The notes: generated by a model not told the origin, from the letters alone. A stretch of 34,418 bases of DNA from Clostridia bacterium (GCA_009929735.1 RZZU01000028.1:1-34418); one strand, 5' to 3'; shown: positions 1 to 6,882, counted from the stretch's first letter. A program made the numbers and translations.

Positions 1-87
1 TATGCTCCTTTGATTTCGTATGCTTTCACTTTCCTCTCCCGTTCCATCTTCCACAGATAAACGGCAGTATAAGGCAACCTTGGGCAT
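1..87 (-). CDS. Serine recombinase, N-terminal fragment cut by the window edge
   Basis: The start codon is the ATG at 87-85 and the frame stays open for 29 codons to the window edge, so only the N-terminus is visible. It reads M-P-K-V-A-L-Y-C-R-L-S-V-E-D-G, then E-S-I-R-N-Q-R-S-I. The Tyr-x-Arg-x-Ser motif carries the nucleophilic serine (Ser11) of the resolvase/invertase catalytic domain, and Ser-Ile-x-Asn-Gln is typical of large serine recombinases of phages and integrative elements. These enzymes cut both strands at short att sites and form a 5' phosphoserine link. A ribosome site, AGGGGG, lies 7 nt upstream. The size and C-terminal domains cannot be seen, so a small resolvase/invertase is not fully excluded. 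The broken S8 protease 500 bp away supports an integrase role. Confidence 0.82.
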   Translation of the reverse strand, partial: MPKVALYCRLSVEDGTGEESESIRNQRSI

Positions 88-226
88 AAATTTGCCCCCT
101 TTTTTTCTTCCTCACTACCCATATATATTTGAAAAAGTCCGCCTTATCCCAAAAAGATTGCATGAAACATTTTGAAATTTTATTTCGGAAATCTGCAAAA
201 TCGTTCCTGCTTTTTGTTTGTTGCAT

Positions 227-250
227 AAAAAAAACCGCAGCAAGCTGCGG
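227..250 (-). terminator. Rho-independent terminator of the zinc-ribbon gene
   Basis: On the minus strand CCGCAGC-tt-GCTGCGG is followed by a run of eight T. It starts about 10 nt after the stop codon of the gene at 260-529 and separates it from the recombinase gene downstream. Confidence 0.85.
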
Positions 251-259
251 GTAAGAAAT

Positions 260-529
260 TTAATCCAAATCCTTAAATATATACTTGTTACAACGAGGAC
301 AACAGCTATCCTCCCGAATCTTCTTTCTGCAATCCATCGTTTTTTTACAATGAGGACATACATAAATCTTTGTCTCCAAAACAAACGTAAACACAACAAT
401 CGCGATTGTTAAAAAATAGTTGCGCAAAAACACAAAACTCATCGCAGCCAATGCCAATAAAAATATATCTATTTTTTGAAATTTTTTATATTTTGCCAAT
501 AACGCCTGACCCTTTTCAGATATTTTCAC
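260..529 (-). CDS. Small zinc-ribbon membrane protein, unknown function
   Basis: An 89-residue protein starting at GTG (529-527), with AGGGGGG as ribosome site 6 nt upstream. Residues about 20-53 are strongly hydrophobic and form one long or two short membrane segments. The C-terminal part carries Cys58-Pro-His-Cys61 and Cys77-Pro-Arg-Cys80, a four-cysteine zinc-ribbon pattern like that of rubredoxin-type or ribosomal-protein-like knuckles, plus Cys67 and Cys76. I do not recognise a specific family. It is transcribed as a single gene with its own terminator, lies between the recombinase gene and the proposed att junction, and so would be cargo of the element. A regulatory role at the membrane is possible but nothing in the sequence proves it. 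Confidence 0.6.
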   Translation of the reverse strand: MKISEKGQALLAKYKKFQKIDIFLLALAAMSFVFLRNYFLTIAIVVFTFVLETKIYVCPHCKKTMDCRKKIREDSCCPRCNKYIFKDLD

Positions 530-605
530 ATCTAGCCCCCCTATTTTGTTGTACTCCTGTTTTTTATTTTATATCAATCAAGGTGTAAAAGCAATATAAA
601 CATAC

Positions 606-1331
606 GTGACCCATGTCACGGGTATTGCCTGCGGAAACGGCACACTTTCCAATGGTCGATATTCCGGCGTTGCACCCGAGGCTCATATCATTTCCCTGAA
701 AATTCTTGACCACAACGGTCAGGGCAGTTCCTCCCACGCAGTTGCCGCATTAAGATGGATAATGGACAATTCTTCAAAATATAATATAAAAGTAGTGAAT
801 TTATCCATCGGCTCCAATGACAGAAAGGTAAATCAGCCTTTGAAAGAAAGCGTTGAAGCACTTTGGCGCAGAGGAATTGTTGTAGTTGCCGCCGCAGGAA
901 ATCCGGACGGACGCAAAGGCTATCAGCCGCCGCCGCCCATCAGCCCTATGATCATTACCGTGGGAACCTGGGAAGACCGTGATTATTTTATGCAACATAA
1001 ACCCTTTTCACTGTTTACCAAGGAGGTTTCTTATCTGCCTGATATTTGGGCACCCGGGGAAAACATTGTGTCCGTGCTCTCCCCGGATTATCAGTTTTCC
1101 ATGCCCAATAGAAGTCGGGAAAACATCATCTATCCCAACTATATCAGTATGAGTGGTGCCTCTATGGCCACCCCCTTGGTGAGCGGGGCGGCTTCCTTGC
1201 TGCTGGAACGATTCCCCTATGCCAGACCCGGCGAAATTAAGGCTGCCTTGATAAAAATAGCGGCTGAAAACGGAGGACTGTTGGATCAAAGTACCTGTCT
1301 TACCCAAACAGGAAAGGTGGTTTTATCTTAA
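606..1331 (+). pseudogene. Subtilisin-like S8 serine protease, 3' part only (5' part missing)
   Basis: About 240 codons match the C-terminal two thirds of a short bacillary S8 peptidase. The reading frame begins V-T-H-V-T-G-I-A where the family has H-G-T-H-V-x-G, so the catalytic His (first His of that motif) and the upstream Asp-Thr-Gly motif are absent. Still present are V-V-N-L-S-I-G, the oxyanion Asn in A-A-A-G-N (about residue 99), and the catalytic Ser in G-A-S-M-A-T-P (about residue 187). A stop codon (597-599) lies just before the homology, and no ribosome site precedes the GTG at 606. The fragment therefore cannot make an active protease as it stands. The rest of the frame is free of stops and frameshifts, which suggests the break is recent or can be reversed. 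The next gene overlaps its stop codon. Confidence 0.85.
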
Positions 1332-1756
1332 TGGAAAGAAATTTGATTTATGAATTGACAAAAACACTGCAGCAAACGGAAGGTCTGGAAAGAGACTTTC
1401 AAGAAATGACTACATCCTTACGAGAAGCAATTGAGAGAAACTATATTCAAAAAATTCAGTTGGCAGCAGGTGACCAAAAAGCCTTTGCGGTGGAACATCC
1501 ACCAAAAGAAGTAACCCTTTTGCGGGCAATTGCTCCTTTTTTAGATGAAAAAGGGCGTGGACAAATCACTGATATTACCCGTTCTTTGCTTTTTGCTCAC
1601 ACACTGCAAAACGTGAATGAGAACGTCACAAGCTTAGCACAAGATGGTGCTCTTATTGCCGCACGCAGCAGTGACGGTACAGGCGAAAACCTAAATCCCC
1701 AGGCCGCCAAAATAGCAGGGTTGTTACTCTCCATTGCTTTAATGGATAAGTTTTAA
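1331..1756 (+). CDS. Hypothetical protein translationally coupled to the S8 protease
   Basis: A 141-residue soluble protein whose ATG overlaps the protease stop codon (TAATG), so the two were evidently one operon and translated together. It has no signal peptide or membrane segment. Residues about 1-50 are charged and helical (E-R-N-L-I-Y-E-L-T-K, then R-D-F-Q-E-M-T), and the C-terminal half is helical and Ala/Leu-rich, ending A-G-L-L-L-S-I-A-L-M-D-K-F. I do not recognise a family. Partnership with the protease, for example as a substrate or regulator, is only an inference from the coupling. If the protease promoter was left on the other side of the integration, this gene has also lost its normal transcription. 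Confidence 0.65.
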   Translation: MERNLIYELTKTLQQTEGLERDFQEMTTSLREAIERNYIQKIQLAAGDQKAFAVEHPPKEVTLLRAIAPFLDEKGRGQITDITRSLLFAHTLQNVNENVTSLAQDGALIAARSSDGTGENLNPQAAKIAGLLLSIALMDKF

Positions 1757-1762
1757 AACAGA

Positions 1763-1797
1763 AAAAAGCCTTTTTCTATGTTAGAAAAAGGCTTTTT
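1763..1797. terminator. Bidirectional terminator between convergent genes
   Basis: A perfect 16 bp inverted repeat (1763-1778 and 1782-1797) with a 3 nt loop, starting with five A and ending with five T. It lies 6 nt after the gene at 1331-1756 and 6 nt after the stop of the convergent XRE gene, so it can serve both. Confidence 0.9.
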
Positions 1798-1803
1798 GTA
1801 TAC

Positions 1804-2520
1804 TCAAAGACTCTGATTGATTACAAAAATATTCATCTTCTTTATTTGCTTCATATCCTCTTTTGTAATAAGCAGCTTCTCCTTCATTTCTTCATTTTCT
1901 TCCAATATATCGGTAGAGAGCAAAACCTTAAACGCCGCAGGGATAATCGGCTGTGTGGAAAGCCCCGCCATCATACCCACCACTGTATTACTGTGCGTAA
2001 AAGAATTTATGGCATAGATAAAAACCTGCTCCACCTTATTGTTTTGATTTTTAAAATTAAAGCTGGTCAACGTATCAAACTTACGCATCGTGCCATGATA
2101 AAGAAATTTACAGTTGTAGATATTGCTGTAGTCTTCTACATCAACATAAAAATTCGCCTTATTAATCCCGTTCTCGCACACACCCTGCACTTCAATAATA
2201 TTTTTTAAGATACGTCCCCTTCTACCATCATAATAGTACAAATAAAAACGGGTTTTTCCTGTTTTTCTTTTTGCGATGGCATCCCCTTCTATCTCACCAA
2301 CAACAGCATTTTCATAATCCACAAGCTGATTTACAGAAATATTCAGAGCCTCCGCAATGGAAAATAACGTTTCAATATCAATAGAAATATCCCCATTTTC
2401 ATATTTGGAAATTGTGGCTTTACTTTTGCTGATCATTCCGGCAAAAGCGTCAATCGTCAAATTTTGCATTTTTCTGTAAAGCCTGATCCGTTTGCCCACA
2501 TGGATACTGACTTCTTTCAT
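1804..2520 (-). CDS. XRE-family helix-turn-helix transcriptional regulator
   Basis: A 238-residue protein. Residues about 6-65 form a Cro/C1-type HTH: G-K-R-I-R-L-Y-R-K, then S-K-S-K-A-T-I-S-K-Y-E-N-G-D recognition-helix sequence, then I-A-E-A-L-N-I-S-V-N-Q-L. The remaining 170 residues are an uncharacterised effector region, rich in Asn, Tyr and Phe, without recognisable enzyme motifs. AGGGGGAA precedes the ATG at a normal distance. The gene diverges from brnQ across a 688 bp AT-rich spacer, so control of brnQ or of itself is possible but not shown. Family assignment is sure for the N-terminus. The signal sensed is unknown. Confidence 0.85.
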   Translation of the reverse strand: MKEVSIHVGKRIRLYRKMQNLTIDAFAGMISKSKATISKYENGDISIDIETLFSIAEALNISVNQLVDYENAVVGEIEGDAIAKRKTGKTRFYLYYYDGRRGRILKNIIEVQGVCENGINKANFYVDVEDYSNIYNCKFLYHGTMRKFDTLTSFNFKNQNNKVEQVFIYAINSFTHSNTVVGMMAGLSTQPIIPAAFKVLLSTDILEENEEMKEKLLITKEDMKQIKKMNIFVINQSL

Positions 2521-3084
2521 AAGTTCCCCCTACTTTCTCTTTTATCCTATCGTTTCAGTAGACCTATTATTCGTTTTTTTGCTTATCGGTTTGTAAAATA
2601 CTTGATTTTTTTGTTTCTGAATAAAAACAAAAGTGATTTTAAACCCTCGTTCCACCCTCGACTACTTGCATTCAATAACACTTGCTTTAAAAAAAGAACA
2701 TCTCAAATTGCATAATAATACGTACAAAAATGGCCCGTTGTTTCCCCAGAGTAAATAGCATCTGTTTTTATACACTATTCTTAAAACATATTGTTCATCA
2801 TTTCAGTGCAAATCATCCCAATTTTTTATGAAAAACATAAAAATTTTATTGATTTTTGCACCTTAATTTCTGCGAAAGCCAACTTTATTCACAAAAAAAT
2901 TTGAATGAACCTTTTTTCACCCTACCCTTTTATTTGCAAATTGCACATTTCATCAAAATAATAGAATCATTGATTTTTTTACGAATTAAATTCTATTTTA
3001 TACATTTTGAGATATTTTTCAACGTTTTATTATTATTATTATGTTTTTTTAATCTTTTGTTTCGCTAAAATATTTTTTACCCAC
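2521..3084. other. Long AT-rich spacer between the XRE gene and brnQ
   Basis: No convincing gene in about 560 bp. It holds a nested AT-rich inverted repeat: outer arms GTGCAAA (2806-2812) and TTTGCAC (2855-2861), inner arms TTTTTATG (2823-2830) and CATAAAAA (2836-2843). A short TTA microsatellite lies near 3028-3040. These could be operator or curvature sequences. No function is assigned. Confidence 0.5.
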
Positions 3085-3113
3085 TTGAAATCTTCCTTAT
3101 TTTAATAGATAAT
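3085..3113 (+). promoter_or_regulatory. Probable sigma-A promoter of brnQ
   Basis: TTGAAA (3085-3090), a 17 nt spacer and GATAAT (3108-3113), each 5 of 6 to consensus. The predicted start near 3120 gives a leader of about 90 nt before brnQ. Confidence 0.6.
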
Positions 3114-3123
3114 ATTGACCATG

Positions 3124-3153
3124 TCGCAAAAATTCATCGGCGCATTTTTGCGA
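3124..3153 (+). promoter_or_regulatory. Inverted repeat in the brnQ leader
   Basis: TCGCAAAAAT (3124-3133) and ATTTTTGCGA (3144-3153) are perfect 10 bp arms with a 10 nt loop, and partial CATG pairing extends them. It starts within about 5 nt of the predicted transcript start, so it is either an operator just downstream of the promoter or a 5' stabilising hairpin. No U run follows, so it is not an intrinsic terminator. Confidence 0.5.
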
Positions 3154-3208
3154 TGCATGAGAGCAGAAGAGTTGACAGAAGAGTTCGTATTACAAGGAGG
3201 TTTCATCT

Positions 3209-4528
3209 ATGAGCAAAAAAAAGAACAGCATGGTTGACATTGCAGTAATCGGTCTAGCATTATTTGCAATGTTTTTCGGTGCAGGCAACCTGATTTTTCC
3301 CCCTTACTTGGGCACAAATGCAGGTGCTGATTGGTTTTCAGGATTTTTATGTTTCTTTATTGCCGATGTAGGCTTGGCATTGGCAGCAATTTTAGCAATG
3401 ATTAAAACAGGCGATGTTTCCATGAACGGTATTACGGGAAAATTAGGCAAGGTTCCCTCAAGCATCATCAATTCTTTAATTGTATTATGTATCGGGCCCT
3501 TTTTAGCAATTCCACGTACGGCTGCAACAACCTTTGAAATGGGTGTAAAACCGATTTTCCCATCGATTAATTCATGGGTATTCGGCGCAATTTTCTTTGG
3601 TTTGGTTCTGCTCTTTACCATTCGTCCTTCGGGCGTAGTAGACGTAATCGGCAAATTCTTAACACCAATTTTAGTTGTTTGTCTTTTGGCTTTGATTGTC
3701 ATTGGCTATATCCACCCGATTGGTGCAATCGTCACTACAACAGAGTTTGATACCGTAAAAGAAGGGATTCTTGCAGGCTATCAGACGATGGACGTGCTTG
3801 CTGCCCTCGTTTTTGTTATCATTATTGTTTCTGCCGCAAAAAGCAAGGGCTACACTGAAACAAAAGCTACAATGAACATTGTAATTAAATCAAGCATTTT
3901 TGCCGCTGTTGCCTTATGTGTCATTTATGGCGGTTTAGCTTACTTAGGCGCTACAACCTCTGGCGGGGGCTTTGAAGGCTATAATCAAACGGCTTTGGTT
4001 GTTGCCATTACACAAACACTGATTGGTAGTTACGGCGTATTGATTTTGGCAATCATTGTATTCTTTGCCTGCTTAACCACAGCAATCGGTTTGGTTTCCT
4101 CTTGTGCATCCTTCTTTGAGGAATTATCAAAAAATAAAATTTCTTATCAGACCGTTGTTCTTTTAACTGTTGGCTTCAGCTATATTATTTCCAACTTTGG
4201 TATTTCTACCATTATCAGCATTGCAGCTCCCATTTTATGCTTGCTGTACCCTGTTGTTTTGGTTATGATTATTCTGACCTTCTTTGGCAAGCGTATCAAA
4301 AACAATAATATCTATATTGGTGCTGCCGCTGTCGCTTTGCTTGCAAGTGCTGCCGCTGTATTATTAGACTTTGGCTTACCTTTTGAATTTATCACAAAAC
4401 TGCCTTTTGGTGCATATCAGTGTGGTTGGGTTGTTCCCGCTATCATTGGCGGTGTCATCGGCAAGTTTATTCCAATGTCACAAAAAGCAATTATCGCTGC
4501 AAACGAGAACAATTCTGAAACGGTTTAA
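3209..4528 (+). CDS. brnQ: Branched-chain amino acid:cation symporter BrnQ
   Basis: A 439-residue polytopic membrane protein of the LIVCS family, which imports leucine, isoleucine and valine with Na+ or H+. The N-terminus carries the family signature G-L-A-L-F-A-M-F-F-G-A-G-N-L-I-F-P-P (about residues 15-32) directly after a short Lys-rich cytoplasmic start. About 12 hydrophobic segments follow and the length is normal for the family. AAGGAGG lies 8 nt before the ATG. The gene stands alone, with its own promoter, a leader hairpin and a terminator at 4591. BrnQ expression commonly follows amino acid supply in Firmicutes, but no clear CodY box was recognised here. Which of the three amino acids it prefers cannot be read from sequence. 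Confidence 0.93.
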   Translation: MSKKKNSMVDIAVIGLALFAMFFGAGNLIFPPYLGTNAGADWFSGFLCFFIADVGLALAAILAMIKTGDVSMNGITGKLGKVPSSIINSLIVLCIGPFLAIPRTAATTFEMGVKPIFPSINSWVFGAIFFGLVLLFTIRPSGVVDVIGKFLTPILVVCLLALIVIGYIHPIGAIVTTTEFDTVKEGILAGYQTMDVLAALVFVIIIVSAAKSKGYTETKATMNIVIKSSIFAAVALCVIYGGLAYLGATTSGGGFEGYNQTALVVAITQTLIGSYGVLILAIIVFFACLTTAIGLVSSCASFFEELSKNKISYQTVVLLTVGFSYIISNFGISTIISIAAPILCLLYPVVLVMIILTFFGKRIKNNNIYIGAAAVALLASAAAVLLDFGLPFEFITKLPFGAYQCGWVVPAIIGGVIGKFIPMSQKAIIAANENNSETV

Positions 4529-4590
4529 TTCATCGGAATTTCTAAGAGCATTTTTGCAAAAGGCATTTTGTCCGATTGCGTCTTAAACAG

Positions 4591-4629
4591 AAAAATCCCA
4601 ATCCTGCACAATGCGGAACGGGATTTTTT
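4591..4629 (+). terminator. Intrinsic terminator after brnQ
   Basis: AAAAATCCC (4591-4599) pairs with GGGATTTTT (4620-4628), followed by further T. The 20 nt between the arms can pair partly. It lies about 60 nt after the brnQ stop. The remaining 4630-4804 holds no gene that I can support. Confidence 0.75.
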
Positions 4630-4804
4630 TGTCTATATGACTTGTTTGCTAAGGAAGTGTTGATTTCATAGAGGGTGTGCAGATGGACGAGGGAATTTTT
4701 CAATTAGCAACGAAAAAAACACAGCAATCACAGTACTATTGCGAGGATTTTGATGCTGCCAAGCGAAAAATTTACCAAGCAGTTAAATGTATACACGGAA
4801 AGAA

Positions 4805-6190
4805 TCAGCGTTTCCCTAAAATTCTATCCGCAACATACATTCCGTTTGCCGCCGCCTGCGAGAGGGAACGAGTAAAACCTGCACCATCGCCGATGGCATA
4901 AAGCCCCGGACAGCCGTCCAGCTCAAATTCCGTACTTTTTGGCCTTGCAGAATAATATTTACACTCAATTCCATACAGCAGTGTATCGCAATTTGCCGTA
5001 CCAGGTGCAATTTTATCCAATGCGTGCAGGGTTTCAATGATATTATCCAGCTGACGCTTGGGCATACAAAGGCTCAAATCTCCTGCTACTGCGTGGAGCG
5101 TCGGTCTAGTGGTGGACTTTCTGATACGACTTTCGTCGGAACGTCTGCCCTGTTCCAAATCCCCCAAGCGCTGTACCATAACACCGCCGCCACAAATCAG
5201 GTTTGCAAGGCTTGCCACATATCTTGCATATTCAATAGGCTTTTTGAACGGCTCTGTAAAGCGGATGGTGGATAAAAGCGCAAAGTTTGAGTTCTCTGTC
5301 TTTCTTTCCTGTTCACGGTAGGAATGTCCGTTTACTGTCAAGACACCACCTGTGTTTTCCGTTACAACATTTCCTCGTTCATTAAAGCAAAACATTCTGG
5401 TTGTATCGCCGTACTGCTTGGAACGATACCAAATCTTCGGTTCATAGATTTTTTTGCTGAAATGATCCCAAATCATTGCGGGCAATTCCACACGCACCCC
5501 AATGTCCACCTGATTATTTTTCAGGGGAATCTTGTTTTTTTCGCACCAATCAGAGAAGAAGCGGCTGCCCACACGTCCCACGGCAAAAATAATTTTATCC
5601 GCCGTAATCACGTCCTTTTCCCCTCTATGCACCAAGTGGATTTCCTTGGTATCTTTATTCACATCCATCGCTTCTGTATCCACAGCGATATCCACTTTAT
5701 CTTCCAAATATTCTATCAGCTTACGCATGGTTTCAAAATTACAGTCTGTTCCCAAGTGCTTTAACTGCGCCTGACTCATATGCAAATCATACTGTAAGCA
5801 AAGGCGTTTTAAATCATCGTTGGGCATAAAACGGTCTGTGATGGCACCAAATTTCACCAAAACCTCATCCGCCTGCTCAATATAATGGATTACGGTTTTC
5901 GGCTCCAAAAACTCTGTCAGCCATCCGCCGTATTCCGTAGAAATTACATATTTCCCATCGGAGAATGCGCCTGCACCCGCCATGCCTTCCATAATGGCGC
6001 AAGACGAACATCTGATGCACTGTTCCACCTTGCCTGTCACAATCGGACATTGTCGCTGCTCAATGGCATGGCCTTTTTCCATAATCAAGACCTTCATCTC
6101 AGGATTATGTTGGCTCAATCGATAAGCTGTCATAATTCCGCCGATACCACCGCCGATAATCACTACGTCATAATGCTTTTTCAAATTCAT
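4805..6190 (-). CDS. FAD-dependent dehydrogenase, COG2509 type
   Basis: A 461-residue flavoprotein from the ATG at 6190, chosen because GGGAGGT stands 7 nt upstream and the dinucleotide fold follows at once: D-V-V-I-I-G-G-G-I-G-G-I. The frame continues 15 codons upstream but without a ribosome site. A cysteine cluster C-P-I-V-x5-Q-C-I-R-C-S-S-C (about residues 47-63) and G-A-G-A-F-S-D-G-K follow, as in the uncharacterised NAD(FAD)-utilising dehydrogenases of COG2509. Near the C-terminus G-L-Y-A-I-G-D-G-A-G-F-T-R closes the FAD-binding fold. The cysteines might hold an Fe-S cluster or a redox pair, but this is not established. The substrate is unknown. The gene is monocistronic, with a strong promoter at 6338-6366 and a terminator-like hairpin in its leader. 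Confidence 0.85.
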   Translation of the reverse strand: MNLKKHYDVVIIGGGIGGIMTAYRLSQHNPEMKVLIMEKGHAIEQRQCPIVTGKVEQCIRCSSCAIMEGMAGAGAFSDGKYVISTEYGGWLTEFLEPKTVIHYIEQADEVLVKFGAITDRFMPNDDLKRLCLQYDLHMSQAQLKHLGTDCNFETMRKLIEYLEDKVDIAVDTEAMDVNKDTKEIHLVHRGEKDVITADKIIFAVGRVGSRFFSDWCEKNKIPLKNNQVDIGVRVELPAMIWDHFSKKIYEPKIWYRSKQYGDTTRMFCFNERGNVVTENTGGVLTVNGHSYREQERKTENSNFALLSTIRFTEPFKKPIEYARYVASLANLICGGGVMVQRLGDLEQGRRSDESRIRKSTTRPTLHAVAGDLSLCMPKRQLDNIIETLHALDKIAPGTANCDTLLYGIECKYYSARPKSTEFELDGCPGLYAIGDGAGFTRSLSQAAANGMYVADRILGKR

Positions 6191-6278
6191 AGAAGCACCT
6201 CCCAATGCGGCATTACAAATGCCAACTTCAGTCACTCATAATATACTTTTTCACTGCATAATTATTCTTCGTGCACAG

Positions 6279-6324
6279 AAAAAAGAGCGAAACTTCTCTT
6301 TACCTTCGTAAGAAAAGTTTCGCT
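6279..6324 (-). terminator. Intrinsic terminator or attenuator in the leader of the FAD dehydrogenase gene
   Basis: On the minus strand AGCGAAACTT (6324-6315) pairs with AAGTTTCGCT (6295-6286), the stem extends inward by about five more pairs, and six T follow (6284-6279). It starts only some 7 nt after the start predicted from the promoter at 6338-6366, so most transcripts would end after about 50 nt unless read-through is regulated. It may otherwise stop incoming transcripts from upstream. Confidence 0.65.
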
Positions 6325-6337
6325 TGACTTACGTTTT

Positions 6338-6366
6338 ATTTTACCTTATTTCCATTCGCAAGTCAA
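6338..6366 (-). promoter_or_regulatory. Strong sigma-A promoter facing the FAD dehydrogenase gene
   Basis: On the minus strand TTGACT (6366-6361), 17 nt, TAAAAT (6343-6338): 5 of 6 in both boxes at ideal spacing. Confidence 0.75.
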
Positions 6367-6483
6367 GAGGGTCTAATGCTTTCCATCAATTTATATTTTT
6401 TTCCTGCGCATAATCATTCATAAAAAGAATAAGTGTCCTTTTCTCAAGGACAGCTCTTCCTGTGCGCCGTAGGACAAATCAAT

Positions 6484-6522
6484 CTAAAAAAGCAGCTGTC
6501 CAAAATTTTCGGACAGCTGCTT
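6484..6522 (-). terminator. Terminator palindrome, copy 1 (likely end of the alaS transcript)
   Basis: AAGCAGCTGTCC (6490-6501) and GGACAGCTGCTT (6511-6522) are perfect 12 bp arms, and AAAA/TTTT in the loop can pair further. Read on the minus strand it is followed by six T (6489-6484), so it is an intrinsic terminator for transcription from alaS. A near copy lies at 6751-6785. A shorter hairpin, TGTCCTT/AAGGACA, sits at 6434-6452. Confidence 0.75.
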
Positions 6523-6540
6523 CAGTGTGTTGATAAAGTC

Positions 6541-6664
6541 AAAACCTTGAGGGCTTTGCCCGCAAACACCCACAAGAATTTCACCCGTACCCATCTGAAA
6601 CCACATAAATAGGCAATTTTAATAAAAGTTTTTGGTCTTGCTTTTTACAAAAAGCAAGCAGGGG
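6541..6664 (+). repeat. Dispersed intergenic repeat, copy A
   Basis: The first 32 nt (6545-6576) match the reverse complement of 10126-10157 at 31 of 32 positions (G6562 is the single difference). Similarity continues in patches: TTCACCC, CCCAT, ATAAAAGTTT, GGTC, and a hairpin ending in CAGGG. The following 6665-6750 is dense in small hairpins, CTTTTGC/GCAAAAG at 6672-6688, CGGC/GCCG at 6690-6700 and CTGCCC/GGGCAG at 6702-6719. It encodes nothing and lies between alaS and its likely terminator. Confidence 0.75.
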
Positions 6665-6750
6665 ATCATCACTTTTGCTTTGCAAAAGCCGGCTTCGCCG
6701 TCTGCCCTATCTTGGGCAGTGAGAGGGCGGCGCCCAAGGTTTTCAACAGT

Positions 6751-6785
6751 CTGAAGCAGCTGTCCACTTCGGACAGCTGCTTCAG
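6751..6785. repeat. Terminator palindrome, copy 2
   Basis: CTGAAGCAGCTGTCC (6751-6765) and GGACAGCTGCTTCAG (6771-6785) form a perfect 15 bp stem with a 5 nt loop. The arms are those of the palindrome at 6490-6522, but no T run follows on either strand. The two copies bracket the dispersed repeat at 6541-6664. Confidence 0.8.
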
Positions 6786-6882
6786 AAAATGTCAACCACG
6801 CCTTCCCCCCCCAAAAAACTTAGGCAATACCCTTCTGCGTGCCCAAACGGACACGCAAACCATCAGCCAGCATTGTACGCCC

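Larger units (their letters stand above)
1..607. mobile_element. Probable end of an integrated element (serine-recombinase type) with att junction near 600-610
   Basis: Seen: a serine recombinase gene at the edge, a small cargo-like gene, then a protease gene that starts abruptly inside its catalytic His motif. Directly upstream of the protease homology, an in-frame TAA stands at 597-599. The junction is marked by the palindrome CGTGACccatGTCACG at 605-620. Known: large serine integrases insert elements into genes and leave half of attB at each end. Inferred: positions 1 to about 605 belong to the element and the protease sequence to the host. The other end and the size of the element lie outside the window, and a simple deletion or inversion is the alternative. 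Confidence 0.55.

Noticed and set aside
606..1331. A functional short protease starting at GTG 606
   Set aside because: The catalytic Asp and His are missing, there is no ribosome site, and the fold would lack its N-terminal core.
3121..3231. Upstream frame in the brnQ leader (37 codons) that overlaps the brnQ start in another frame
   Set aside because: Its ATG coincides with the predicted transcript start and has no ribosome site, and it has no run of Leu, Ile or Val codons as in attenuation leaders.
4677..4901. 74-codon plus-strand frame starting GTG after AGAGGG
   Set aside because: The second half is antisense to the end of the FAD dehydrogenase gene and has no recognisable domain. Only about 43 codons are free of overlap. 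It might be a small gene, but I cannot support it.
6541..6785. An insertion sequence with transposase
   Set aside because: No coding frame of any size is present; only short hairpins and repeats are seen.
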